NCBI RefSeq assembly: GCF_000721935.1
Contig: NZ_KL585426.1
Location: 17,336 to 27,241 of the forward strand
Direction of reading: 5' to 3'
DNA length: 9,906 bases
Origin: Streptomyces sp. NRRL WC-3549
Lineage (GTDB): Bacteria; Actinomycetota; Actinomycetes; Streptomycetales; Streptomycetaceae
This document shows positions 1 to 7,473 of this stretch, piece by piece. Each line of letters begins with the position of its first letter. Position 1 is the stretch's first letter. The translations under genes and the position numbers were made by a program. The notes below the pieces were generated by a model, which saw only the letters and a program-made list of their open reading frames with translations, did not search any database and was not told the origin of the DNA.

Positions 1-17
1 ATGTGTATAAGAGACAG
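1..17. other. Tn5/Nextera mosaic-end adapter remnant (contig start)
   Basis: The first 17 bases are the 3' part of the transposase mosaic end AGATGTGTATAAGAGACAG, lacking only its first two bases. This is library adapter, not genome; genomic sequence begins at about 18. The mosaic end is a synthetic hybrid of the two natural Tn5 ends, so an exact match is not expected in a natural chromosome. Any reading frame starting inside it is artificial. Confidence 0.97.
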
Positions 18-605
18 CCCCAGCGCGGTGAGGGCCGAGGCGAACGTGCCGCCGGAGAAGGCCGCGCCGGCACGGACGAAGCCGTCCACGGTCAGCGGAA
101 CGCCCTCGGGGAGCTGCTGGACGGTGAAGTAGGCGCCGAGGTCGTGGGGCACGGAGTCGAAGCCGCAGGCGTGCACGATCCGGGCGCCGGTCTCCCGGGC
201 CCGGGTGTCGTGGCGCAGGTACACCGTGTCGACGAACTCCTCCTCGCCCGTGAGGTCGGCGTAGTCGGTCCCCGCCTCCGCGCAGGCCGCGACCAGCTTC
301 TCGCCGTGGTGGAGATACGGTCCCACCGTCGACGCCACCACGTGCGCCGACTCGGCGAGTTCGCGCAGCGACTCCGCGTCGTCCGCGTCCGCCCTGAGCA
401 GCGGCAGGTCCGCGCAGCGGGGATCGTCCGCGGCCAGCCGCTCACGCAGCCGCTCCAGCCCGGGCAGGCTGCGGCCGGCCAGGGCCCAGCGGCAGCCGTC
501 CGGCGCGTACGCGGCCAGTCGGGCGGCCGTGAGTGAGCCCACGAAGCCCGTGGCGCCGAAGAGGACGATGTCCAAGGGGCGTTCCGCCCCGTGCTGCCTG
601 TTCAT
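18..605 (-). CDS. Saccharopine dehydrogenase-like / trans-acting enoyl reductase family protein (C-terminus cut off)
   Basis: The frame runs from ATG at 605-603 on the minus strand to the contig end, giving 196 codons of a protein that is usually about 390-400 residues; the C-terminal half is missing. A GGAGG ribosome binding site (plus 611-615) sits 5 nt before the ATG. The N-terminus is a Rossmann NADP-binding fold: residues 12-23 read DIVLFGATGFVG, with the GxTGFxG loop. Family motifs follow: STVGPYLHHG at about 92-101, DYADLTGE at about 114-121, ACGFDSVPHDLG at about 146-157 and SGGT at 184-187. Homologues include the mycobacterial trans-acting enoyl reductase that works with lipid polyketide synthases, and many actinobacterial paralogues of unknown substrate. 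It is transcribed divergently from the beta-oxidation operon, so a lipid or acyl role is plausible but unproven. The family call is firm; the substrate is unknown. Confidence 0.88.
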
Positions 606-686
606 GCGTGCCTCCGCTGGGGTCGGCGCCGGTGTGGGCAGCCAGAGGCTAGCTGAGTCGTGTGGGGCGTCGCGCGGCCGGGCGGG

Positions 687-722
687 CTCCCGTGCGGGAG
701 GATCGGGAGGCGCTAAGCGCCT
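687..722. repeat. Two adjacent short hairpins in the divergent intergenic region
   Basis: Two perfect inverted repeats lie 7 bp apart. The first is CTCCCG (687-692), loop TG, CGGGAG (695-700). The second is AGGCGC (708-713), loop TAA, GCGCCT (717-722). They lie between the two divergent genes and upstream of the candidate operon promoter. They could be operators or a weak terminator for antisense transcription. Short GC dyads are frequent in such DNA, so function is uncertain. Confidence 0.4.
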
Positions 723-737
723 GCTCGGCCGAAAGGG

Positions 738-766
738 TTGTGCGGAAGGCGCTCCCTTCTTAACAT
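738..766 (+). promoter_or_regulatory. Candidate sigma-70-type promoter of the beta-oxidation operon
   Basis: A -35-like TTGTGC (738-743) and a -10-like TAACAT (761-766) are separated by 17 bp, upstream of the racemase start at 808. The match is partial (TTG conserved in the -35, T-A-A-T in the -10). It sits in the one AT-richer patch of the intergenic region and overlaps a perfect dyad at 761-777, which fits a regulated promoter. Predicted by eye only. Confidence 0.35.
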
Positions 767-777
767 CATCGATGTTA
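761..777. promoter_or_regulatory. Candidate operator: perfect 7-3-7 inverted repeat
   Basis: TAACATC (761-767), spacer ATC, GATGTTA (771-777) is a perfect dyad in an otherwise GC-dominated region. It overlaps the candidate -10 of the operon promoter, where a bound protein would block or modulate transcription. The cognate factor is not evident; the shape suits a dimeric repressor. Confidence 0.45.
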
Positions 778-789
778 CATCAGTGGTGT
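775..789. promoter_or_regulatory. Candidate MerR-family operator upstream of the operon (relative of 7474-7488)
   Basis: On the minus strand this reads ACACCACTGATGTAA, matching 11 of 15 positions of the perfect palindrome TCACCACTGTGGTGA at 7474-7488 and sharing the 8-mer CACCACTG. One half-site is strong and the other degenerate. It lies 19 bp before the racemase start and overlaps a second small dyad, GGTGT-C-ACACC (785-795). The role is inferred from similarity to the merR upstream site. Confidence 0.4.
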
Positions 790-807
790 CACACCGATGG
801 GGGATCG

Positions 808-1962
808 ATGGCAACGACAGGGCGCGGTCCGGGCGGCGGCCCGCTGGCCGGTGTGCGCGTCGTCGAACTGGCGGGCATCGGCCCCGGCCCGTTCGCCGCG
901 ATGCTGCTGGCCGACCTCGGGGCCGACGTGGTGCGCGTCGACCGCCCGGGAGGGGCGGGCCTGGGCATCGACCCCGCGTACGACCTCACCAACCGCAACA
1001 AGCGTTCGGTCCTCGTCGACCTCAAGGCCGAGGACGGTGCCGCACGCGTGCTCGACCTCGTCGCACGCGCCGACATCCTGGTCGAGGGCTACCGCCCGGG
1101 CGTCGCCGAACGCCTCGGCGTGGGCCCCGACGCCTGCCTCGCGCGCAACCCCCGGCTCGTCTACGGGCGGATGACCGGCTGGGGGCAGGACGGGCCGCTC
1201 GCCGACCGGGCGGGGCACGACATCGCGTACATCGCTCTCACCGGCACCCTCTCCATGATCGGCGAACCGGACCGGCCCCCCACGGTCCCCGCCAACCTGG
1301 TCGGCGACTACGCGGGCGGCTCGCTCTACCTGGTCGTCGGCGTACTCGCCGCCCTCCAGCACGCCCGTACGCCCGGCGGCACCGGGCAGGTGGTGGACGC
1401 GGCCGTCGTCGACGGCGCCGCCCACCTCGCCACGATGATCCACGGCATGCTGGCGGCCGGCAGCTGGCAGGACCGGCGCGGCTCCAACCTCCTGGACGGC
1501 GGCTGCCCCTTCTACGGCTGCTACGAGACGTCCGACGGCGGGTACATGGCGGTCGGGCCGCTCGAGGCACGCTTCTACGACGAGTTCGCCGCCCTGCTCG
1601 GCCTCGGGGACGCCGCCGCGGCCCGCGACGACCTCGGCCGCTGGCCCGAGCTGCGCATCGCCGTCGCCGAGCGGTTCCGGACCCGGACCCGCGCCGCGTG
1701 GACCGAGGTCTTCGAGGGGACGGACGCCTGCGTGGCCCCCGTCCTCTCGCTCGGTGAGGCGCCCGGCCACCCTCATCTCGCCGCCCGCGCCACGTTCGTG
1801 GAGCACGGCGGCCTCACCCAGCCCGCCCCCGCGCCCCGCTTCTCCGCGACACCCTCCGCGGTGCGCCGAGGACCCGCCCTCCCCGGCGCGGACGGCGACG
1901 AGGTCGCGGTGGACTGGGGCGTGCCGGGCCTCGCTACCGCCCGGACGGGCGAGGCCGGCTGA
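808..1962 (+). CDS. Alpha-methylacyl-CoA racemase (CaiB/BaiF family)
   Basis: This 384-residue protein would interconvert (2R)- and (2S)-2-methylacyl-CoA thioesters in the cytosol. The sequence is a full-length CaiB/BaiF family member beginning at the typical LAGVRVVELAGIGPGPF segment (residues about 14-30). All three residues of the mycobacterial MCR active site (H126, D156, E241) have counterparts: H137 in GHDIAYI, D167 in GDYAGG and E253 in VGPLEARFY. Spacing is 30 and 86, against 30 and 85 in MCR, which favours a racemase over a class III CoA-transferase, where mainly the Asp is needed. The frame is open upstream to 529, but homology begins just after ATG 808, which has a GGGGG tract at 799-803 and short spacing. 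It is the first gene of the operon, and its stop is 78 bp before the acyl-CoA dehydrogenase. Substrate chain length cannot be read from sequence. Confidence 0.88.
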   Translation: MATTGRGPGGGPLAGVRVVELAGIGPGPFAAMLLADLGADVVRVDRPGGAGLGIDPAYDLTNRNKRSVLVDLKAEDGAARVLDLVARADILVEGYRPGVAERLGVGPDACLARNPRLVYGRMTGWGQDGPLADRAGHDIAYIALTGTLSMIGEPDRPPTVPANLVGDYAGGSLYLVVGVLAALQHARTPGGTGQVVDAAVVDGAAHLATMIHGMLAAGSWQDRRGSNLLDGGCPFYGCYETSDGGYMAVGPLEARFYDEFAALLGLGDAAAARDDLGRWPELRIAVAERFRTRTRAAWTEVFEGTDACVAPVLSLGEAPGHPHLAARATFVEHGGLTQPAPAPRFSATPSAVRRGPALPGADGDEVAVDWGVPGLATARTGEAG

Positions 1963-1968
1963 CCGGCC
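1953..1968 (+). repeat. Intercistronic hairpin with CTGA loop at the racemase stop codon
   Basis: GGCCGG (1953-1958), loop CTGA (1959-1962), CCGGCC (1963-1968): a perfect 6-bp all-GC stem with the TGA stop codon in the loop. There is no T tract. It may tune mRNA stability or partially attenuate transcription between the first and second genes. A similar hairpin with the same loop follows the second gene (3167-3180). Confidence 0.35.
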
Positions 1969-2040
1969 GGCCGCCGAGCGCCGGGCCCCGTCCCGACCAC
2001 ACCCGCCTCCATCCCCACGACCCGCCCCAGGGAGTCCGAA

Positions 2041-3158
2041 GTGCAGCGGCAGATCTTCACCGAAGAACACGAGGCGTTCCGCCGGACCGTCCGTACCTTC
2101 CTGGACAAGGAGGTGCTCCCGTACTACGAGAGGTGGGAGAAGGACGGCATCGTCGCCCGCGACGCGTGGCTCGCGGCCGGACGGCAGGGGCTGCTCGGCC
2201 TCGCCGTACCGCAGGAGTACGGGGGCGGTGGCGACGCCGACTTCCGTTACAGCGCGGTCCTGGCCGAGGAGTTCACCCGGGCCGGTGTGTCCGGCCTCGC
2301 CCTCGGCCTGCACAACGACATCGTCGGCCCCTATCTGACCTCGCTCGCCACCGAGGAGCAGAAGCGCCGCTGGCTGCCCGGTTTCTGCAGCGGTGAGACC
2401 ATCACCGCCATCGCCATGACCGAGCCCGGGGCCGGATCCGACCTCCAGGCCGTCCGCACCACCGCCGAGGACAAGGGCGACCACTGGCTGCTCAACGGAT
2501 CGAAGACCTTCATCTCCAACGGCATCCTCGCCGACCTGGTGATCGTCGTCGCCAAGACCTCCCCGGAGGGCGGTGCGAAGGGGCTCTCCCTGATCGTCGT
2601 CGAACGCGGCGCCGAGGGCTTCGAGCGCGGCCGCAACCTCGACAAGATCGGCCAGAAGTCCCAGGACACCGCCGAACTGTTCTTCGACGACGTGCGCGTC
2701 CCCAAGGAGAACCTCCTCGGCGAACGCGACGGGGCCTTCCTCCACCTCATGACCAACCTGGCCCAGGAACGGATGGGCATAGCGGTCGCCGGGATCGCCG
2801 CCGCCGAGCACCTCCTGGAGATCACCACCCGGTACGTCAAGGAGCGCGAGGCCTTCGGGCGCCCGCTGGCCAAGCTCCAGCACGTCCGGTTCGAGATCGC
2901 CGAGATGGCCACGGAGTGCGCCGTCACCCGGACCTTCCTCGACCGGTGCATCGCCGACCACTCGGACGGGACGCTCGACGCCGTGCACGCCTCGATGGCC
3001 AAGTGGTGGGCGACCGAACTCCAGAAGCGCGTCGCCGACCGCTGCCTCCAGCTCCTGTCTCTTATACACGAGCCTTCACCGACGGCCGGATCCAGACCAT
3101 CTACGGCGGAACGACCGAGATCATGAAGGAGATCATCGGCCGGTCACTGCTCGCCTGA
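2041..3158 (+). CDS. Acyl-CoA dehydrogenase, LCAD-like (interrupted by adapter artefact)
   Basis: FAD-dependent alpha,beta-dehydrogenation of acyl-CoA, the first step of the beta-oxidation spiral. The GTG start at 2041 has AGGGAG (2029-2034) 6 nt upstream. Residues 127-135 are the FAD-site motif TEPGAGSDL, followed by LNGSKTFISNG near 156. E243 in AQERMG is the likely catalytic base, as in LCAD/isovaleryl enzymes, because the alternative Glu position near the C-terminus is Gly in IYGGTTEI. Codon 338 (CTC, to 3054) ends at CLQL. Then 15 bases of Tn5 mosaic end (3055-3069) replace the expected segment beginning HGGYGYM, and coding resumes one frame over at RAFTDGR (3069) to the TGA at 3156-3158. 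About 13 codons are missing: 338 + 13 + 29 = 380 residues, the normal family length. The genomic gene is almost certainly intact; as assembled it is frameshifted and stops early, at 3126. Fatty-acyl substrate is inferred from the operon. Confidence 0.9.
3055..3069. other. Internal Tn5/Nextera mosaic-end adapter remnant
   Basis: CTGTCTCTTATACAC is identical to the first 15 bases of the reverse-complement mosaic end, whose full copy closes the contig at 9886. It sits in the middle of a conserved acyl-CoA dehydrogenase motif and shifts the frame. The last base (C3069) may be genomic, since it completes the expected Arg codon CGA. This is an assembly or trimming artefact, not a transposon. Confidence 0.95.
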
Positions 3159-3166
3159 ACCCCGCC

Positions 3167-3180
3167 GGCCGCTGACGGCC
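3167..3180 (+). repeat. Intercistronic hairpin with CTGA loop after the acyl-CoA dehydrogenase
   Basis: GGCCG (3167-3171), loop CTGA (3172-3175), CGGCC (3176-3180), 8 bp after the stop codon and 34 bp before the thiolase start. It resembles the hairpin at 1953-1968 in stem and has an identical loop. It lacks a T tract, so it is unlikely to be a strong terminator inside this operon. Confidence 0.3.
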
Positions 3181-3214
3181 CCTCCCCGCGCAACCACCCC
3201 GAAAGGCTGCTGAC

Positions 3215-4429
3215 TTGAGCACCGAAGCGTACGTCTACGACGCGATCCGCACCCCGCGCGGCCGCGGCAAGGCCAACGGCTCCCTGCACGGCACCAAGCC
3301 CATCGACCTCGTCGTCGGCCTCATCCACGAGATCCGGGCCCGCTTCCCGGACCTGGACCCGGCCGCGATCGACGACATCGTCCTCGGCGTCGTCAGCCCG
3401 CTCGGCGACCAGGGCTCCGACATCGCCCGGATCGCCGCCATCGCCGCCGGGCTCCCGGACTCCGTCGCCGGCGTCCAGGAGAACCGCTTCTGTGCCTCCG
3501 GCCTGGAGGCCGTCAACCTGGCCGCCGCCAAGGTCCGCTCGGGCTGGGAGGACCTCGTCCTGGCCGGCGGCGTCGAGTCGATGTCCCGCGTCCCCATGGG
3601 TTCCGACGGCGGCGCCTGGGCCATGGACCCGATGACCAGCTTCGAGACCGGGTTCGCCCCCCAGGGCATCGGTGCCGACCTCATCGCCACCATCGAGGGC
3701 TTCAGCCGCCGCGACGTCGACGAGTACGCCGCGCTGTCCCAGGAACGCGCCGCCGTGGCCTGGAAGGAGGAGCGGTTCGCCCGTTCGGTCGTGCCCGTCC
3801 GGGACCGCAACGGCCTGCTCGTCCTCGACCGCGACGAGCACATGCGGCCCGGCACCACCGCCGACTCGCTGGCCTCCCTCAAGCCCTCGTTCGCGACGAT
3901 CGGCGAGATGGGCGGGTTCGACGCCGTCGCCCTGCAGAAGTACCACTGGGTCGAGAAGATCGACCACGTCCACCACGCGGGCAACTCCTCCGGCATCGTG
4001 GACGGCGCGGCCCTCGTCGCGATCGGTTCCAAGGAGGCCGGCGAGCGCCACGGACTCACCCCGCGCGCCCGGATCGTCTCCGCCGCCGTCTCCGGCTCGG
4101 AGCCCACCATCATGCTGACCGGCCCCGCGCCCGCCACCCGCAAGGCGCTCGCCAAGGCCGGGCTCACCATCGACGACATCGACCTCGTCGAGATCAACGA
4201 GGCCTTCGCCGGGGTGGTCCTGCGCTTCGCCCGGGACATGGGGCTCTCCCTCGACAAGGTCAACGTCAACGGCGGCGCCATCGCGCTCGGCCACCCCCTC
4301 GGCGCGACCGGCGCGATGATCCTCGGCACCCTCGTCGACGAACTGGAGCGCCAGGACAAGCGGTACGGCCTCGCCACCCTCTGCGTCGGCGGCGGCATGG
4401 GCGTCGCCACCGTCATCGAGCGTCTCTGA
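3215..4429 (+). CDS. fadA: Acetyl-CoA C-acyltransferase (FadA-type thiolase)
   Basis: Thiolytic cleavage of 3-ketoacyl-CoA to acetyl-CoA (or propionyl-CoA from 2-methyl substrates) and a shortened acyl-CoA, the last beta-oxidation step. The protein is 404 residues, normal for a thiolase. The catalytic set is complete: nucleophile C93 in [11 protein letters not shown]360 in [14 protein letters not shown] and C390 in CVGGGMG; the H-to-C spacing of 30 matches the classical bacterial thiolases. NEAFA, another family block, precedes the His motif. The start is TTG 3215, with AAAGG at 3202-3206, 8 nt upstream; homology begins at once with the [14 protein letters not shown] segment. It lies 56 bp after the dehydrogenase and 36 bp before fadB, as expected for the beta subunit of a fatty-acid oxidation complex. 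A biosynthetic acetoacetyl-CoA thiolase is less likely given the pairing with FadB. Confidence 0.93.
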   Translation: MSTEAYVYDAIRTPRGRGKANGSLHGTKPIDLVVGLIHEIRARFPDLDPAAIDDIVLGVVSPLGDQGSDIARIAAIAAGLPDSVAGVQENRFCASGLEAVNLAAAKVRSGWEDLVLAGGVESMSRVPMGSDGGAWAMDPMTSFETGFAPQGIGADLIATIEGFSRRDVDEYAALSQERAAVAWKEERFARSVVPVRDRNGLLVLDRDEHMRPGTTADSLASLKPSFATIGEMGGFDAVALQKYHWVEKIDHVHHAGNSSGIVDGAALVAIGSKEAGERHGLTPRARIVSAAVSGSEPTIMLTGPAPATRKALAKAGLTIDDIDLVEINEAFAGVVLRFARDMGLSLDKVNVNGGAIALGHPLGATGAMILGTLVDELERQDKRYGLATLCVGGGMGVATVIERL

Positions 4430-4465
4430 CCGTCCCCGGCCCCTCTCTTACGGAGTAGAACACCC

Positions 4466-6637
4466 ATGACCGAGAGCACGACCATCCGCTGGGAACAGGA
4501 CGAGACCGGCATCGTCACCCTCGTCCTGGACGACCCCGGCCAGTCGGCCAACACGATGAACCAGGCGTTCAAGGACTCGATCGCCGCCGTCGCCGACCGG
4601 GCCGAGGCCGAGAAGGACTCCATCCGCGGCATCATCTACACCTCCGCCAAGAAGACGTTCTTCGCGGGCGGTGACCTCAAGGACATGATCAAGGTCGGCC
4701 CCGAGGACGCCCAGGCGGCCTTCGACACCGGTACCGCCATCAAGAGCTCGCTGCGCCGCATCGAGACCCTCGGCAGGCCGGTCGTCGCGGCGATCAACGG
4801 AGCCGCGCTCGGCGGCGGTTACGAGATCGCCCTCGCCGCCCACCACCGCGTCGCCCTGGACGCCCCGGGCTCCCGGATCGGCCTGCCCGAGGTCACCCTC
4901 GGCCTGCTGCCCGCGGGCGGCGGCGTCACCCGCACCGTACGGCTCATGGGCATCACCGACGCGCTGCTCAAGGTCCTGCTCCAGGGCACCCAGTACACCC
5001 CCGCCCGGGCCCTGGAGAACGGCCTGGTGCACGAGGTCGCCGCCACGCCCGAGGAGATGCTTGCCAAGGCGCGCGCCTTCATCGACGCCCACCCCGAATC
5101 GCAGCAGCCCTGGGACGTCAAGGGCTACCGCATCCCCGGCGGCACCCCCTCCCACCCGAAGTTCGCGGCGAACCTGCCCGCCTTCCCCGCCAACCTGAAG
5201 AAGCAGCTCGCGGGCGCGCCCATGCCGGCGCCCCGCAACATCATGGCCGCGGCGGTCGAGGGGGCGCAGGTCGACTTCGAGACCGCGCTGACCATCGAGG
5301 CCCGCTACTTCACCGAGCTGGTCACCGGCCAGGTCGCGAAGAACATGATCCAGGCCTTCTTCTTCGACCTCCAGGCCGTCAACTCCGGGGCCAGCCGCCC
5401 GGGGGGCGTCGAGGAACGCCCGGTCCGCAAGGTCGCCGTCCTCGGCGCCGGGATGATGGGCGCGGGCATCGCCTACTCCTGTGCCCGTGCCGGACTCGAC
5501 GTCGTCCTCAAGGACGTCTCCGCCGAGGCCGCCGCCAAGGGCAAGGGCTACAGCGAGAAGCTGCTCGCCAAGGCACTGGCCCGGGGCCGTACGACCGAGG
5601 CGAAGCGCGACGCACTGCTCGCCCGCATCACCCCGACCGGCGACGCGGCCGACCTGGCCGGCTGCGACGCGGTGATCGAGGCGGTCTTCGAGGACACCGC
5701 GCTCAAGCACAAGGTGTTCCAGGAGATCCAGGACGTCGTCGAGCCCGACGCGCTGCTCTGCTCCAACACCTCCACGCTGCCCATCACGGTGCTCGCCGAG
5801 GGCGTGGAGCGGCCCGCCGACTTCATCGGGCTGCACTTCTTCTCACCCGTCGACAAGATGCCGCTGGTGGAGATCATCAAGGGCCGGAAGACCGGCGACG
5901 AGGCCCTGGCCCGCGCCTTCGACCTGGTACGCCGGATCAAGAAGACCCCGATCGTGGTCAACGACTCCCGGGGCTTCTTCACCTCCCGTGTCATCGGCCA
6001 CTTCATCAACGAGGGCGTGGCCATGGTCGGCGAGGGCGTCGAGCCCGCCTCCGTGGAGCAGGCCGCGGCCCAGGCCGGCTACCCGGCCAAGGTCCTCTCG
6101 CTGATGGACGAGCTGACGCTCACCCTCCCGCGCAGGATCCGCGACGAGACCCGGCGCGCCGTCGAGGAGGCGGGCGGCACCTGGCCCGCGCACCCCGCCG
6201 ACGCGGTCATCGACCGGATGGTCGACGAGTTCGGGCGCACGGGCCGCAGTGGGGGAGCGGGCTTCTACGAGTACGGCGAGGACGGCGGCCGCGGCCTCCT
6301 GTGGCCGGGGCTGCGCGAGCACTTCACGAAACCCGGCACCGAGATCCCGTTCCGGGACATGCAGGAGCGCATGCTCTTCTCCGAGGCGCTGGACAGCGTG
6401 CGCTGCCTGAAGGAGAACGTCCTGACGACCGTCGCCGACGCCAACATCGGCTCGATCATGGGTATCGGCTTCCCGCCGTGGACCGGCGGCGTGCTCCAGT
6501 ACATCAACGGGTACGAGGGCGGCCTGCCCGGCTTCGTGGCCCGCGCCCGGCAGCTCGCCGAGCGCTACGGCGACCGCTTCCTGCCGTCGCCGCTGCTGGT
6601 GGAGAAGGCGGAGAAGGGCGAGACCTTCCACGACTGA
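4466..6637 (+). CDS. fadB: Fatty-acid oxidation complex alpha subunit (enoyl-CoA hydratase / 3-hydroxyacyl-CoA dehydrogenase)
   Basis: Bifunctional, 723 residues against about 729 for E. coli FadB. The N-terminal crotonase domain (about 1-200) hydrates trans-2-enoyl-CoA: FFAGGDL supplies one oxyanion-hole strand, and E120 ([10 protein letters not shown]) and E142 (GLPEVTLG) correspond to the two catalytic Glu of FadB. After a linker, an NAD-binding Rossmann domain starts at about 322 with GAGMMG (327-332). H457 (GLHFFSPV) and E469 (PLVEII) form the hydroxyacyl-dehydrogenase dyad with the same 12-residue spacing as FadB H450/E462. The C-terminal all-alpha dimerisation repeats include SRGFFTSRV near 497 and GFPPWTGG near 670. 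ATG 4466 has GGAG at 4452-4455, with 10-nt spacing. It is the last gene of the operon and would form a complex with the preceding thiolase. The stop is 39 bp from the convergent merR stop. Confidence 0.95.
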   Translation: MTESTTIRWEQDETGIVTLVLDDPGQSANTMNQAFKDSIAAVADRAEAEKDSIRGIIYTSAKKTFFAGGDLKDMIKVGPEDAQAAFDTGTAIKSSLRRIETLGRPVVAAINGAALGGGYEIALAAHHRVALDAPGSRIGLPEVTLGLLPAGGGVTRTVRLMGITDALLKVLLQGTQYTPARALENGLVHEVAATPEEMLAKARAFIDAHPESQQPWDVKGYRIPGGTPSHPKFAANLPAFPANLKKQLAGAPMPAPRNIMAAAVEGAQVDFETALTIEARYFTELVTGQVAKNMIQAFFFDLQAVNSGASRPGGVEERPVRKVAVLGAGMMGAGIAYSCARAGLDVVLKDVSAEAAAKGKGYSEKLLAKALARGRTTEAKRDALLARITPTGDAADLAGCDAVIEAVFEDTALKHKVFQEIQDVVEPDALLCSNTSTLPITVLAEGVERPADFIGLHFFSPVDKMPLVEIIKGRKTGDEALARAFDLVRRIKKTPIVVNDSRGFFTSRVIGHFINEGVAMVGEGVEPASVEQAAAQAGYPAKVLSLMDELTLTLPRRIRDETRRAVEEAGGTWPAHPADAVIDRMVDEFGRTGRSGGAGFYEYGEDGGRGLLWPGLREHFTKPGTEIPFRDMQERMLFSEALDSVRCLKENVLTTVADANIGSIMGIGFPPWTGGVLQYINGYEGGLPGFVARARQLAERYGDRFLPSPLLVEKAEKGETFHD

Positions 6638-6657
6638 CCCACGCCCGGTGCGTCGGC

Positions 6658-6699
6658 GGGCCGCGTCCACCCCGGTTCACTCCGCGGTGAACGCGGCCC
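6658..6699. terminator. Candidate bidirectional terminator between fadB and merR
   Basis: An outer stem GGGCCGCGT (6658-6666) / ACGCGGCCC (6691-6699) is perfect over 9 bp. An alternative inner hairpin is GTTCAC (6675-6680), loop TCCGCG, GTGAAC (6687-6692), which overlaps the merR stop codon. It lies between convergent genes, where a shared terminator is expected. There is no T tract, which is common for actinomycete terminators. The structure is seen; the function is inferred. Confidence 0.45.
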
Positions 6700-7405
6700 G
6701 CAGCTCCTCCTTCAGCGACCGCTGGAACGCCGTCAGCAGGGCCTGGAGCACCATCGGCTGCATATGGGCCGACAGCGACTTCATGGTCTTCAGGTGCTCC
6801 GGGTCCGCCTCCCGCTCCCGGTACGGGTTCCACACCTCGTCCCGGAACAGCCGGGTCAGCTCCTGTGCGGCCGAGCGTGTGTGCTCCAGCAGCACCGTGC
6901 GCGCGGCCAGGATCGTCTCGTGCGCGATCGGAACGTCCAGCAGCTCCGCCCCGAGCCGCAGCAGCCCCACGTCGACCCGGTAGCCGCCGGCGTCGGCGGA
7001 ACGTTCCAGCACGCCCATCGCCGCCAGCCGGTCCACGTCCGGCTCCGTGAGCGCCCGTCCCGCGCGCCGCTCCAGCTCCGCCCGCCCCATCTCCTCGGCC
7101 GCGTCCGGAGCCCAGGAGGCCACCAGGGCCCGGTGGATGGCCAGATCGTGGGCGCTCAGGTCCGGCGGCAACTGCTCCAGGTACCGCTCGATGGCCGCGA
7201 GCGTCATCCCCTGGTGCTGCAACTCCTCGATCAGCGCGAGCCGTGACAGATGTGCCGGCCCGTAGTGCCCGACCCGGCGCGGGCCGATCACCGGGGGCGG
7301 CAGCAGCCCCCGGGTGCTGTAGAAACGGACGGTGCGTACGGTGACACCCGCGCGTGCCGCGAGTTCGTCGACGGTGAGCGTCGGCTCCTCGTTCCCGGTG
7401 GCCAT
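6677..7405 (-). CDS. MerR-family transcriptional regulator
   Basis: A 242-residue DNA-binding regulator. Residues about 10-38 are the MerR winged helix-turn-helix (LTVDELAARAGVTVRTVRFY, then the GLLPPP turn), followed by the wing around HYGPAHLSRL and a coiled dimerisation helix to about 90. The remaining 150 residues are helix-rich and contain no cysteine cluster or B12 motif, so it is not an obvious metal or light sensor and the ligand is unknown. The ATG at 7405-7403 has AAGGAG (plus 7411-7416) with 5-nt spacing. It points toward the beta-oxidation operon tail to tail. A perfect palindrome lies 69 bp upstream of its start, and a related sequence lies before the racemase gene, so autoregulation and control of the operon by an acyl-CoA-like effector are plausible but inferred. 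Confidence 0.9.
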   Translation of the reverse strand: MATGNEEPTLTVDELAARAGVTVRTVRFYSTRGLLPPPVIGPRRVGHYGPAHLSRLALIEELQHQGMTLAAIERYLEQLPPDLSAHDLAIHRALVASWAPDAAEEMGRAELERRAGRALTEPDVDRLAAMGVLERSADAGGYRVDVGLLRLGAELLDVPIAHETILAARTVLLEHTRSAAQELTRLFRDEVWNPYREREADPEHLKTMKSLSAHMQPMVLQALLTAFQRSLKEELRAAFTAE

Positions 7406-7456
7406 GACTGCTCCTTGTCGCGGGGCGGCCCGTGCGGGCCTGCGGGTCGATCAGGT

Positions 7457-7472
7457 GCAACAGTATTGCTGT
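7457..7472. repeat. Short overlapping dyads near the merR promoter
   Basis: GCAA (7457-7460) and TTGC (7466-7469), and the overlapping ACAG (7460-7463) and CTGT (7469-7472), flank a TATT core. On the minus strand the segment contains TACTGT (7465-7460), a TANNNT-type -10 candidate for merR. The dyads are short and could be incidental. Confidence 0.3.
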
Positions 7473-7473
7473 C

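Noticed and set aside
3..536. Plus-strand open frame of 177 codons at the contig start
   Set aside because: Its start is adapter-derived (MYKRQ) and it is antisense to the enoyl reductase-like gene, whose Rossmann and family motifs are clear.
529..807. An upstream extension of the racemase frame beginning at 529
   Set aside because: The extra 93 residues are low-complexity, run across the divergent promoter region and into the opposite gene, and precede the point where family homology begins (ATG 808).
775..3069. A 764-codon open frame antisense to the racemase and acyl-CoA dehydrogenase genes
   Set aside because: It starts in the internal adapter, has low-complexity Gly/Val/Glu/Ala-rich composition, shows no recognisable domain, and mirrors the strong G/C third-position bias of the real genes on the plus strand.
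3055..3069. A genuine Tn5/IS50 insertion scar in the acyl-CoA dehydrogenase
   Set aside because: The sequence matches the synthetic mosaic end rather than natural outer (CTGACTCTTATACACAAGT) or inner ends, there is no 9-bp target duplication, coding sequence is missing rather than duplicated, and identical adapter occurs at both contig ends.
3101..5836. Long antisense open frames opposite fadA and fadB (3101-4294, 3235-4635, 4448-5836)
   Set aside because: They lie fully opposite proteins with complete catalytic motifs, are rich in Arg/Gly/Ala/Asp repeats, and contain no family motif. Long spurious frames are expected in this base composition.
6504..7460. A 318-codon minus-strand frame overlapping merR
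   Set aside because: It overlaps the MerR gene, which has a clear helix-turn-helix and ribosome binding site, and it is composed of Arg/Gly/Ala/Pro-rich sequence without a motif.
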